Under the pieces are notes generated by a model. The model did no database searches. It worked only from the letters and a program-made list of their open reading frames with translations, and was not told the DNA's origin. From Amoebophrya sp. A120 (lineage: Eukaryota > Sar > Dinophyceae > Syndiniales > Amoebophryaceae): a stretch of 64,000 nucleotides of DNA. This document shows, in pieces, positions 48,693-59,841 of the stretch. Position 1 is the first letter of the stretch. Each line of letters starts with the position of its first letter. The translations under genes were made by a program, and so were the position numbers. Location of the stretch: positions 11,874,729-11,938,728 of the forward strand of contig CAJINV010000002.1 of the NCBI GenBank assembly GCA_905178155.1, in the 5' to 3' direction.

Positions 48693-49654
48693 AAAGCTCT
48701 CTGCTCGCCTCCGCAACAACCCGTGGCACAAGCCGTCTCGACCATGGAGACCCCTGCTCAGGCACCACGGTGCGCGCCGAGCCGTCCAAACGATGTCGGG
48801 AAAGCATCGAATTTTTCAAGCAGTTTGCATTGCTATCGCCCGAGAAGAATCTACTGGTGTCATTGTGGTGTACTTTATGGTCAATGTCTTCCAAAGTCGG
48901 ACTGCGCTTGTTCTTCCAACGCTAGAACTACATAGCGTTCGCGTGACATGAACACGCGTGCTCGTGAAAGTGATATTTTATTCCCGCTTGCGCGTGGTCC
49001 ACTCTGAAGCCCTCGCTTCCGTCCAGGTCTTGCGCCATCGTCTCCCTGAAGAAATTGTTGCTTGATATTTTTTCTCGTTGATAGTTGCATTCGGCGATTG
49101 TGTTGTTCGGGAGTTTTTTCGAGATCGGGCTTGGCGTCGAACGGATCTTCCTCTACAAAGCAATCTCGGTGCACCACAGTGACTCGCGCGTGCTCTTTCT
49201 GCTGTGGGGGCTTCGAGCGGTTTTTGTGCTGATCGTCCTCTTCCTGAAGTGGAGCGCACAGTGCCGCTCCTTTCTCCTGGGGGTTCTCGGGACCAATGTC
49301 GGGCTGTTTTGCGCAAAGCGGTTCGACGAACAGGCAGGGTCGGGGTAAGTGCGCGAGTCTTTGTTTAGTTCCAAAAAAGCATGGTCATTCGCACTCCATA
49401 AAAGGACTCCGCATTCTAAGTGTTCGAAATGTTTCGCCTTCTGCTCGACGAGCGAGTCCGTGTAAGTCTAAACTTCTTTTATTTGAAGACCACCATTGAC
49501 ACTGAGTGTCCGGGAAAGTCAATTGATGTATACTAGAAACATCACAAAAAAAAACAATTGAAACTACAGAAACTGGTGGACCGGGGCTGCGCTGATGGAC
49601 TATACAAGCGACGGGGGCATGTGGCGATGGCTGGAAGAAAATCTTCACGCATGA
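48693..49654 (+). CDS. 3' exons of an unresolved multi-pass membrane protein
   Basis: Family not recognised. The clearest exon is 49085-49344: hydrophobic, with helices such as IVLFGSFFEIGLGVERIFL and VLFLLWGLRAVFVLIVLFL, ending at a strong donor (GGTAAGTG). It joins in phase with the terminal exon 49570-49654 (NWWTGAALMDYTSDGGMWRW, then the TGA stop). Upstream, an exon after the acceptor at 48692 reads well in one frame (KHRIFQAVCIAIAREESTGV) and probably ends near 48864-48870, joining the helix exon. More 5' coding is likely within 48200-48430 (NKEGKKWFLDEWLRR), split from the rest by the possible degenerate introner. The start codon is not assigned. Confidence 0.5.
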
Positions 49655-51017
49655 CGCTGCGCCTCCGTTTGGGACAACATGAAGGCCGCGGGATGTCATG
49701 CACTGACTTGGCTATATTGGCATGGGCATCGCTAGCTTGCACCAATCAAATTTACTTATTTACAACGCTTCGGAGTTTCGTCAGTTTGGCACAAGAACTA
49801 CAGCCAGCATTCCATCACGCGGGCGGAAAAGTAATCAAATCAAAGAACAGTTGAAGACAGACGCAATCTCGTTGCTCCGAAATCTTGCGTCCGGAAAGGT
49901 TCAGATGCACGATATCAATTATTCGGAATTACCAAGCTTCATCAGATGTACATAATAAGATACAATCCCTCGAACGAAAGGTCTATCAATTGGAATTTTT
50001 CGAAAGCTTCAACAGATGTACTATATCAAGCATTTTTGTGTGCGTACAACAACAATTGTGTGGAGCGGAAAAATTCGGATGGCGGCCTCCTGCATCCATG
50101 TCCATTGGCAGGAAAAGGCAGAATCGCGAGCGTGTTCAGCCCCCTGGAGCTCTTGCAAATTCATCGGTGTTGGCAGTGGCCGAGTTCGTCACGTCGCTCG
50201 GTCGGTTACTCGCTCCCAAGTGAGTCAGGATCTTGGACGTTTCAAGTTTAAACTCAGGATCTTCGGAACCCGAAAAAAAAGAAGAAAAGTCGTTGTGAAG
50301 GCGCTGTGGCGAAGGCTCTGAGCGCTGTGAAGTAGATGTCGTTTTTTCTAGTTAGTATATAGACAGAGATATGTGCGTTTGTTGTGGTTAGGTTGTCCTG
50401 GGGGAGATAGAGTCTTGGTAGTTTGAGTTTCGTCCTTCTCTGCATAAGTCTCACCAACTATGACGCTTTCCTCTTTTAGCAGTATGGTTCGTTAGTATAT
50501 TCGTGCAAAAAAAAAACTATATCCCGCGTTCTGTTCGTTCAAAGTTCGTTGCTATCTCAATCAAAATAAAAAAGGTCGTGCGTTTCCTGTAGTATGCCTC
50601 TAGTTGTGTAAATATCTTTGTGGAGGCAGCAGCGAGGTAGTGTTTTTGGTGAAGTAAGGAGTGCGCTGGTGTAAAAGTCAAACGAGCGCTGCGTTTGGCT
50701 TTGTTTTTTTTCCTTTTTTTCAACTTCCCGATTGAGTGGTGAAGAGAGACGGCTGACCTCGTGTGCGGCCTCTCATCCTAACGCCATCGTTGTTTGCTGG
50801 GGGACCGAGAGAGCTTTTAACCTGGTCGCCAGGTAAGGGCCGAGGAACGAGTTATAAGCTTCGCACTTCGTAGTCAAAGTTCCTCAAGCTCTGAGAATCC
50901 ATCATGCTCGCCTGGTCCCGATGCTATGGTGGAAAAGCAGACTCATTAACGGCAGCGAAAGTCCAAAAAGTCTCGGCTTTTCCAGGATCTCAAACGTATC
51001 GCCTGCAGTTTTCGTTA

Positions 51018-51320
51018 GGAGAGGTGTGCGCTTTCGTTAATAAACAATAACTCCCCGACCTAAAACTCGCCTTGACCTTTTTCAGGCGAGGCATCGGCTT
51101 TTTTTGATCTTCTGCAACCTAGCGCTTAGCGCGGTATACGCGATATAAGACTTTGCTTTCGAAATGAGAGGCGTGCGCTTTTCTTAGTGATTCGAAATGA
51201 GAGGCGCGCGCTTTTCTTAATATTAGTCACTATCTTCCCGACGTAGAAATCGTCTGTACCTTTTTCAGACGTGGTCGCGGCTTGTGTTTTTTCGAAGCAC
51301 TTGCCACGGTATAGGCGATG
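51018..51320. repeat. Imperfect repeats with GAGAGG-GTGCGCTTT and CTTTTTCAG words
   Basis: GAGAGGTGTGCGCTTTCGTTAAT at about 51020 is echoed by GAGAGGCGTGCGCTTTTCTTA (51170) and GAGAGGCGCGCGCTTTTCTTAA (51200). After the first and third comes a common CCCGAC...ACCTTTTTCAGRCG block. Several diverged units of a local repeat are present. Confidence 0.6.
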
Positions 51321-51759
51321 AAATGTGATCACCTTGCACTTCTCAAACCTACCTTGAGTGATATCTAAAACCTGAAAGCTTAGTTTTGTTGTAGCTCCCC
51401 CAGGCCCGCTCCTCGGAGCATAGTTTTTCAAATATCTTTCCATGACTCGCAACCCTCTAATAGAATTGATAGCCGGAGAACTTCCCCGAAGACTTTCGAG
51501 GGGTAGCAGCGCGAGAACGTCGCAAAGGGCGCGCGTGGACGCGTGGGCCACGAAGGACCCGCCTTCATTCTGAAGCTGTTTCTTTTTGAGAAACAAGGGG
51601 CCTACATTCCGTCCAGAAACGGGACGAGGAGAACGCGCTTTCTGACTTCGGAAGAGTTTTCATTTTGGAAGACTTCTCACTCGACTCCGGTCCGTTTCCC
51701 GCAGGGCTTCGAACAGCGGAGTGAGAGGTCAGCGACCTCCCGCTTCTGAAGCATTTTCA

Positions 51760-52060
51760 TTCTGGAAAAGTGAGAAATCAGAAAAGTGAGAAATCACTGA
51801 TTTCTCACTTCTGAAAAGTTTCCATTTTGAAAAAGTAAGAAGTCACTGACTTCTCACTTCTGAAAAGTTTTCATTTGGGAAAAGTGAGAAGTCACTGACT
51901 TCTCACTCTGTTTCTCGAACACCTTCGAGAAACGGAGTGAGAAATCAGTGATTTCTCACTTGTGAAAAATTCTCACTCCGGAGTCGGAGTCGCGTTCACT
52001 CTTTCCAGAGTGAGAATTTTTCAAAAGTGAGAAATCAGTGATTTCTCACTACTTTTCTCG
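51760..52060. repeat. Cluster of near-identical short palindromes
   Basis: At least five copies of a self-complementary motif of the form GTGAGAARTCASTGAYTTCTCAC, about 25 bp each, spaced about 50-80 bp and separated by TTCTGAAAAGTTTTCATTT-like linkers. Another palindrome, CTCGAACACCTTCGAG, and a longer mirrored AGTGAGAATTTTTC pair lie between. The cluster runs up to the N block. Confidence 0.8.
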
Positions 52061-52077
52061 AAGGTACTTCGAGCCCC

Positions 52078-52672
52078 NNNNNNNNNNNNNNNNNNNNNNN
52101 NNNNNNNNNNNNNNNNNNNNNNNNNNNNNNNNNNNNNNNNNNNNNNNNNNNNNNNNNNNNNNNNNNNNNNNNNNNNNNNNNNNNNNNNNNNNNNNNNNNN
52201 NNNNNNNNNNNNNNNNNNNNNNNNNNNNNNNNNNNNNNNNNNNNNNNNNNNNNNNNNNNNNNNNNNNNNNNNNNNNNNNNNNNNNNNNNNNNNNNNNNNN
52301 NNNNNNNNNNNNNNNNNNNNNNNNNNNNNNNNNNNNNNNNNNNNNNNNNNNNNNNNNNNNNNNNNNNNNNNNNNNNNNNNNNNNNNNNNNNNNNNNNNNN
52401 NNNNNNNNNNNNNNNNNNNNNNNNNNNNNNNNNNNNNNNNNNNNNNNNNNNNNNNNNNNNNNNNNNNNNNNNNNNNNNNNNNNNNNNNNNNNNNNNNNNN
52501 NNNNNNNNNNNNNNNNNNNNNNNNNNNNNNNNNNNNNNNNNNNNNNNNNNNNNNNNNNNNNNNNNNNNNNNNNNNNNNNNNNNNNNNNNNNNNNNNNNNN
52601 NNNNNNNNNNNNNNNNNNNNNNNNNNNNNNNNNNNNNNNNNNNNNNNNNNNNNNNNNNNNNNNNNNNNNNNN
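52078..52672. other. Assembly gap (595 N)
   Basis: Run of N. It begins inside the palindrome cluster, and short words such as GCTCCTCGGAGC occur on both sides (51410 and 52852), so the missing sequence is probably repetitive. Confidence 0.99.
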
Positions 52673-53824
52673 AGATTTGTTTTGTGCCGCCGATCTTCGT
52701 GCTGCTGCAGATGTTTGCTAAGCTTCAAAAGAACTACACCAGCGCGCCAAACCGATCGACTTGGCATGAATTGCGTCCCCCGAGGGCGTTCGGAGAAGTT
52801 TTCCGGCGAAAAGGGGGGGGCTTTTGCGAGTCATGTATCTTTCCAATGTAGCTCCTCGGAGCATAGTCTTCTCGCCCATTCCAGCCCAGCTCTTCGGAGC
52901 CTAGATTTTAGTTTCTCTGGTCTGCAAAAGGGTCTAGCTCTCTCTGTTTCAGCTGCAAACTTCTGACAAAGGCAAATCTGTTTTACGGCCGACGTGGTGG
53001 CTAGGATTGCCTGACTGCTGCGTTGAGCCCAGCCTGCGTGACGGCGTGCAGTCTATAAATTCGGTTTACTTAGCGCCCCTGTTGCAGCAGGAGATAACAC
53101 TGAGAGTATACATCGACCGGCGGTAGTTAGACGGGGATGACTAGAATAGGCCCGAAGGGCTTAGCTTATCACATCCCCCGCACTGCTGTTGCATCAGCAG
53201 GAGCGGCGACATGCGTGACGTTCACGGGGCCCACTGAGGTGGCTAGAAAAAATTTGCATTGCGGCCCGCGGGTCGCTTAACTGCCATGGCCGCCACAGCT
53301 GCGTGATCGTGCAACTGCGTGGCCGTGTAGTACATGCCGCGTAGCGCTGGCGCCCGCCTCCCTGTAACTTTAGTGGTAGCGCACAAGACCGCTGCGCGGC
53401 TCGGCGGCATTAACCGGCCCTGAGTTCCTGCGTGTATGCACCTCGGCCACAGGAACCAGAGGTGGTAGGTTTGTTTTTACTAAAAAGAAAAACTAGTGCT
53501 CAAAAACAAAAGAAAGCAAAGCTACACTCTTGAAAAAAGTCAACGGAGATTCAGCTCCCAGTGCTGTGCATCGCATGCCGCCCCCAGGGTGGTGTGTGTG
53601 TACACGCCCGCGGCGCTACTAGATGGATCCAAACTTTATTTTCAACAAAAGGGCCCAAGGACAGACGTCAATCAGGCCAAGGTGAGATGCGTGAAGAAGT
53701 AATAGCTTTGCATTGTTAGAAAAGAAGCTAGTATGTAGGTGATTGATAACTTAGACAGGGTTTAGGGTTCGACGTGTGCCCCCGTCTGGTGCGTGAAGTT
53801 AGTACGTTGACCGGTATAAGACTC
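52673..53824. other. Non-coding stretch between gap and satellite
   Basis: No gene or RNA recognised. One TTTAGGG occurs at 53761 but it is not a telomeric array. GCTC(C/T)TCGGAGC palindromes at 52852 and 52891 match one left of the gap. Confidence 0.5.
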
Positions 53825-55089
53825 TCGCCGAAAATTGGATCGAATCGATACACCCGTCGTCCGATTCGATCCAAGAAGCTGGGCAAAAGTTGAAACAGAA
53901 ACGAGAAAAAGCAGGAGCCCGCGCTTCAGATAGATCCCAGGCTCTGGCTGCCCTTATGGGCCCACTTCGTTCCGCAACGCCGGGAATTGGATCGAATCGA
54001 TACCCCCGGCGTCCGATTCGATCCAAAAATCTGGCCAAAAGTTGAAACAGAAACGAGAAAAAGCAGGAGCCGGCGCCGCAGAGAGATCCCAGGCTCTGAC
54101 TGCCCTTATGGGCCCACTTCCACAACGCCGAAAATTGGATCGAATCGATACCCGCGTCGTCCGATTCGATCCAAAATAAAATCTGGGCAAAAGTTGAAAC
54201 ATAAACAAGAAAAAGCAGGAGCCGGCGCTGCAGATGGATTGGCTCCAGGCTCTGGCTGCCGTTATGGGCCCACTTCGTTCCACAACGCCGGAAATTGGAT
54301 CGAATCGATACCCCCGTCGTCCGATTCGATCCGAAAATCTGGGCAAAAGTTGAAACAGAAACGAGAAAAAGCAGGAGCCCGCGCTTCAGATAGATTCCAG
54401 GCTCTGGCTGCCCTTATGGGCCCAGTTCCACAACGCCGGAAATTGGATCGAATCGATACCCCCGTCGTCCGATTCGATCCGAAAATCTGGGCAAAAGTTG
54501 AAACAGAAACGAGAAAAAGCAGGAGCCCGCGCTTCAGATAGATTCCAGGCTCTGGCTGCCCTTATGGGCCCACTTCCGCAACGCCGGAAATTGGATCGAA
54601 TCGATACCCCCGGCGTCCGATTCGATCCAAAAATCTGGGCAAAAGTTGAAACAGAAACGCGAAAAAGCAGGAGCCGGCGCTGCAGATAGATTCCAGGCTC
54701 TGGCTGCCGTTATGGGCCCACTTCCACAACGCCGCAAATTGGATCGAATCGATACCCCCGTCGTCCGATTCGATCCAAAAATCTGGGCAAAAGTTGAAAC
54801 AGAAACGCGAAAAAGCAGGAGCCGGCGCTGCAGATAGATTCCAGGCTCTGGCTGCCGTTATGGGCCCACTTCCACAACGCCGAAAATTGGATCGAATCGA
54901 TACCCCCGTCGTCCGATTCGATCCAAAAATCTGGGCAAAAGTTGAAACATAAACAAGAAAAAGCAGGAGCCGGCGCTTCAGATAGATTCCAGGCTCTGAC
55001 TGCCGTTATGGGCCCACTTCCACAACGCCGGAAATTGGATCGAATCGATACCCCCGGCGTCCGATTCGATCCGAAAATCTGGGCAAAAG

Positions 55090-56865
55090 TTGAAACAGAA
55101 ACGAGAAAAAGCAGGAGCCGGCGCTTCAGATAGATTCCAGGCTCTGGCTGCCGTTATGGGCCCACTTCCACAACGCCGGAAATTGGATCGAATCGATACC
55201 CCCGTCGTCCGATTCGATCCGAAAATCTGGGCAAAAGTTGAAACAGAAACGAGAAAAAGCAGGAGCCGGCGCTTCAGATAGATTCCAGGCTCTGGCTGCC
55301 GTTATGGGCCCACTTCCACAACGCCGGAAATTGGATCGAATCGATACCCCCGTCGTCCGATTCGATCCGAAAATCTGGGCAAAAGTTGAAACAGAAACGA
55401 GAAAAAGCAGGAGCCCGCGCTTCAGATAGATTCCAGGCTCTGGCTGCCCTTATGGGCCCACTTCCACAACGCCGGAAATTGGATCGAATCGATACCCCCG
55501 GCGTCCGATTCGATCCAAAAATCTGGGCAAAAGTTGAAACAGAAACGCGAAAAAGCAGGAGCCGGCGCTGCAGATAGATTCCAGGCTCTGGCTGCCGTTA
55601 TGGGCCCACTTCCACAACGCCGGAAATTGGATCGAATCGATACCCCCGTCGTCCGATTCGATCCGAAAATCTGGGCAAAAGTTGAAACAGAAACGAGAAA
55701 AAGCAGGAGCCCGCGCTTCAGATAGATTCCAGGCTCTGGCTGCCCTTATGGGCCCACTTCCGCAACGCCGGAAATTGGATCGAATCGATACCCCCGGCGT
55801 CCGATTCGATCCAAAAATCTGGGCAAAAGTTGAAACAGAAACGCGAAAAAGCAGGAGCCGGCGCTGCAGATAGATTCCAGGCTCTGGCTGCCGTTATGGG
55901 CCCACTTCCACAACGCCGGAAATTGGATCGAATCGATACCCCCGGCGTCCGATTCGATCCAAAAATCTGGGCAAAAGTTGAAACAGAAACGCGAAAAAGC
56001 AGGAGCCGGCGCTGCAGATAGATTCCAGGCTCTGGCTGCCGTTATGGGCCCACTTCCACAACGCCGCAAATTGGATCGAATCGATACCCCCGTCGTCCGA
56101 TTCGATCCAAAAATCTGGGCAAAAGTTGAAACAGAAACGAGAAAAAGCAGGAGCCGGCGCTTCAGATAGATTCCAGGCTCTGGCTGCCGTTATGGGCCCA
56201 CTTCCACAACGCCGGAAATTGGATCGAATCGATACCCCCGTCGTCCGATTCGATCCGAAAATCTGGGCAAAAGTTGAAACAGAAACGAGAAAAAGCAGGA
56301 GCCGGCGCTTCAGATAGATTCCAGGCTCTGGCTGCCGTTATGGGCCCACTTCCACAACGCCGGAAATTGGATCGAATCGATACCCCCGTCGTCCGATTCG
56401 ATCCGAAAATCTGGGCAAAAGTTGAAACAGAAACGAGAAAAAGCAGGAGCCCGCGCTTCAGATAGATTCCAGGCTCTGGCTGCCCTTATGGGCCCACTTC
56501 CACAACGCCGGAAATTGGATCGAATCGATACCCCCGGCGTCCGATTCGATCCAAAAATCTGGGCAAAAGTTGAAACAGAAACGCGAAAAAGCAGGAGCCG
56601 GCGCTGCAGATAGATTCCAGGCTCTGGCTGCCGTTATGGGCCCACTTCCACAACGCCGGAAATTGGATCGAATCGATACCCCCGTCGTCCGATTCGATCC
56701 GAAAATCTGGGCAAAAGTTGAAACAGAAACGAGAAAAAGCAGGAGCCCGCGCTTCAGATAGATTCCAGGCTCTGGCTGCCCTTATGGGCCCACTTCCGCA
56801 ACGCCGGAAATTGGATCGAATCGATACCCCCGGCGTCCGATTCGATCCAAAAATCTGGGCAAAAG
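55090..56865. repeat. Higher-order repeat: 7-unit block (1036 bp) duplicated
   Basis: The series of variant units beginning at 55090 (diagnostic sites CGTC/CGGC, GGCGCTTC/CGCGCTTC/GGCGCTGC) repeats in the same order from 56126, 1036 bp = 7 x 148 later, through at least five consecutive units. This indicates block duplication rather than unit-by-unit spread. Confidence 0.7.
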
Positions 56866-56954
56866 TTGAAACAGAAACGCGAAAAAGCAGGAGCCGGCGC
56901 TGCAGATAGATTCCAGGCTCTGACTGCCGTTATGGGCCCACTTCCACAACGCCG

Positions 56955-58060
56955 AAAATTGGATCGAATCGATACCCCCGTCGTCCGATTCGATCCAAAA
57001 ATCTGGGCCAAAGTTGAAACATAAACAAGAAAAAGCAGGGGCCGGCGCTTCAGATAGATTCCAGGCCCTGACTGCCGTTATGGGCCCACTTTCTCCCACA
57101 ACGCCGAAAATTGAAGCGAATCGATGCCCCCGGCGTCCGATTCGATCCAAAAATCTGGGCAAAAGTTGAAACAGAAACGCGAAAAAGCAGGAGCCGGCGC
57201 TGCAGATAGATTCCAGGCTCTGACTGCCGTTATGGGCCCACTTCCACAACGCCGAAAATTGGATCGAATCGATACCCCCGTCGTCCGATTCGATCCAAAA
57301 ATCTGGGCCAAAGTTGAAACATAAACAAGAAAAAGCAGGGGCCGGCGCTTCAGATAGATTCCAGGCCCTGACTGCCGTTATGGGCCCACTTTCTCCCACA
57401 ACGCCGAAAATTGAAGCGAATCGATGCCCCCGGCGTCCGATTCGATCCAAAAATCTGGGCAAAAGTTGAAACAGAAACGCGAAAAAGCAGGAGCCGGCGC
57501 TGCAGATAGATTCCAGGCTCTGACTGCCGTTATGGGCCCACTTCCACAACGCCGAAAATTGGATCGAATCGATACCCCCGTCGTCCGATTCGATCCAAAA
57601 ATCTGGGCCAAAGTTGAAACATAAACAAGAAAAAGCAGGGGCCGGCGCTTCAGATAGATTCCAGGCCCTGACTGCCGTTATGGGCCCACTTTCTCCCACA
57701 ACGCCGAAAATTGAAGCGAATCGATGCCCCCGTCGTCCGATTCGATCCAAAAATCTGGGCAAAAGTTGAAACAGAAACGCGAAAAAGCAGGAGCCGGCGC
57801 TGCAGATAGATTCCAGGCTCTGACTGCCGTTATGGGCCCACTTCCACAACGCCGAAAATTGGATCGAATCGATACCCCCGTCGTCCGATTCGATCCAAAA
57901 ATCTGGGCCAAAGTTGAAACATAAACAAGAAAAAGCAGGGGCCGGCGCTTCAGATAGATTCCAGGCCCTGACTGCCGTTATGGGCCCACTTTCTCCCACA
58001 ACGCCGAAAATTGAAGCGAATCGATGCCCCCGTCGTCCGATTCGATCCAAAAATCTGGGC
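56955..58060. repeat. 300-bp dimer sub-array
   Basis: Four copies of a 300-bp unit made of a 148-bp and a 152-bp monomer, seen as the word ATTGAAGCGAATCGATGCCC at 57111, 57411, 57711 and 58011. The longer monomer carries TTTCTCCCACAACGCC and GGCCCTGACTGCC. Copies are nearly identical, implying recent amplification. Confidence 0.85.
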
Positions 58061-58496
58061 AAAAGTTGAAACAGAAACGCGAAAAAGCAGGAGCCGGCGC
58101 TGCAGATAGATTCCAGGCTCTGGCTGCCGTTATGGGCCCACTTCGCAACGCCGGAAATTGAATCGAATCGATACCCCCGGCGTCCCATTCGATCCAAAAA
58201 TCTGGGCAAAAGTTGAAACACAAACAAGAAAAAGCAGGAGCCGGCGCTGCAGATAGTTTCCAGGCTCTGACTGCCGTTATGGGCCCACTTCCACAACGCC
58301 GAAAATTGGATCGAATCGATACCCCCGTCGTCCGATTCGCTCCAAAAATCCGGGCAAAAGTTGGAACACAAACAAGAAAAAGCAGGAGCCCGCGCTTCAG
58401 ATAGATTCCAGGCTCTGGCTGCCCTTATGGGCCCACTTCCGCAACGCCGGAAATTGGATCGAATCGATACCCCCGGCGTCCGATTCGATCCAGAAA

Positions 58497-59841
58497 TCAG
58501 GTGGAGGACAGTGGGGCCAGTTCGTGGGCTAAAAACTGGCTAAATTTTTCGGGATTTCCCCGAGGCCCCAAGGCCCGGGCACCTCTCTGGCTTGGCCCGT
58601 GTGCCGCCGCCCAGGTTCGTGTCTTATCGCTCCCCCCTGTCTGGTTCGTCTCCGCCTTGTCGGTCCCATGGGGTTTGTTCGTGTCTGTGGGCCACTGGTA
58701 CAATGCGGCCGCGGTGCCTGCTCCTACCTTGTGTTTTGTGTTTGGCCGCGCGCCAAGTTTTAAAATTTAAAAATTGGCCCGGTTTTCCATAGAAATGTGG
58801 AGACGGCCAATTTCGACATGTCTTCCGACGCTGGTTTTCCGGATATTTTGCACCACGCAAAATATCCGGCAGCGTGGTCATGTGTGTTGCAGGGGAAGGC
58901 ATTATCTCAGGCACAACAGGCTCGAGATGGTGTCTGTCACTATCTCGGCCAAGCCCTGGGGGTTGCCTCTCCTTATAATTGTTCTGCATCGCGCTCCGCG
59001 CTGTGTTGTGTTTGTCTTTCTGATGACGTCGACCTTCGTCGCAGGATTCTTGTTCTAAATGTGGCTTTGGAAATATAGAAGTCCAGAGGACTTCCATGTT
59101 TCCAAAGCCGCGGGATTCACACTTTTTCATCTTCGAAGTCGGCGGCTAAATCTGCAAGTTTGTGACTTCCTTCCCGAAATCACTGTACTCGCGAATTTAG
59201 CCGTTCGAGGCGAAGATGAAAGGAGTGTGAATCCCGCAAAGTTTAGAACAAGAATTAGAAGGGCAATTTAGCGCATGACTTAGCCATGCGATTTAGAACA
59301 AAAAATAGAATAGGATTTAGAATAGGATTTAGCCGGCCGATTTAGCACACAATTTAGCGGGCCAAATTAGAAAGGATTTTCCGCGCTTTTTGCTAAACTG
59401 CCAATTTAGCAAAAAGCGCGGAAGGCTAAATCGTTTGGGGTGGTGGAAATGTGGTGGGGAAATATAATAACCATTCGCGCATGGGATGGTGGCCCACTGA
59501 TTTCCGGGGGCCAAACACATTTCCGCCGGCGCCGGCTTCCGTTTGGGTCTGTCCTTCTTGGGTTCAAGGGCTTCCGCCTTCGGGCATTTCGTTTCCATGT
59601 CTATCCCCCATGCGCCATGGGGTGTCGTCTCGTTCTGTGCGCGCTCCGTCCGGGCCGCCGCAAAATAGCCGTCGCAAACTCCGCTGGGGTTTTGTTTTCT
59701 TTTGCCCACGCCGCGCGGGCTTACTCTTTTCCTTCGGCGGCAACGCCACCACGGTCGCCTTTGTTTGCCCGGACTTTTTAAAAATCCCGAAAAAATTAGC
59801 CAAAATTTAGCGGGCGAAGTCGCCCCACGCCCTCCATCTGA
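58497..59841. mobile_element. Hairpin-chain TIR element S1 (1345 bp) inserted in satellite
   Basis: Inserted within a satellite unit between CAGAAA (58491-58496) and CAAAAA (59842-59847), an apparent 6-bp duplication with one mismatch. Ends are TCAGGTGGAGG and CCTCCATCTGA. Imperfect inverted repeats extend about 60 bp and include GGCTAAATTTTTCGGGATTT (left, 58538-58557) and its mirror at 59783-59803. The interior has at least four strong hairpins: 58839-58869 (13-bp perfect stem), 59063-59109 (22 bp, 2 mismatches), 59110-59237 (26-bp outer stem with nested inner stem) and 59379-59423 (19-bp perfect stem). GATTTAG words repeat at 59260-59365. No transposase frame seen. Confidence 0.75.

Larger units (their letters stand above)
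49655..52077. other. Gene-free stretch leading into repeats and the gap
   Basis: No supported gene. It holds an imperfect direct repeat near 49915-50030 (AGCTTCAWCAGATGTAC at the end of both copies) plus the repeat and palindrome clusters listed next. Open frames near 49885-50321 overlap in all three frames, which is not coding behaviour. Confidence 0.55.
53825..58496. repeat. 148-bp satellite array 1, about 31 units
   Basis: Head-to-tail units of about 148 bp, each with GGGCAAAAGTTGAAACAGAA, AGCAGGAGCC, GATTCCAGGCTCTGGCTGCC and TATGGGCCCACTTCC. Each unit also contains an 11-bp inverted pair, GGATCGAATCG and CGATTCGATCC, separated by 13-14 bases, so a transcript or single strand would fold into one hairpin per unit. 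Copies differ at a few recurrent sites (CGTCGT versus CGGCGT, GGCGCTGC versus CGCGCTTC). Reading frames crossing units, including a 529-codon one on the minus strand, arise from the period and are not genes. Confidence 0.95.

Noticed and set aside
53755..53775. TTTAGGG telomere-like motif
   Set aside because: Only one full copy; no tandem array, so not a telomere.
54498..56909. Many 63-codon open frames starting MKQKREKAG
   Set aside because: One per 148-bp satellite unit; each overlaps the next and has no independent gene signal.
56782..58371. 529-codon open frame on the minus strand
   Set aside because: It lies entirely in the satellite; the 300-bp dimers are a multiple of three, so an open frame is carried through by periodicity. 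The translation is the same 100-residue block repeated.
58624..59130. 168-codon minus-strand frame inside element S1
   Set aside because: Crosses hairpins and shows no transposase motif or similarity to the matching position of S2.
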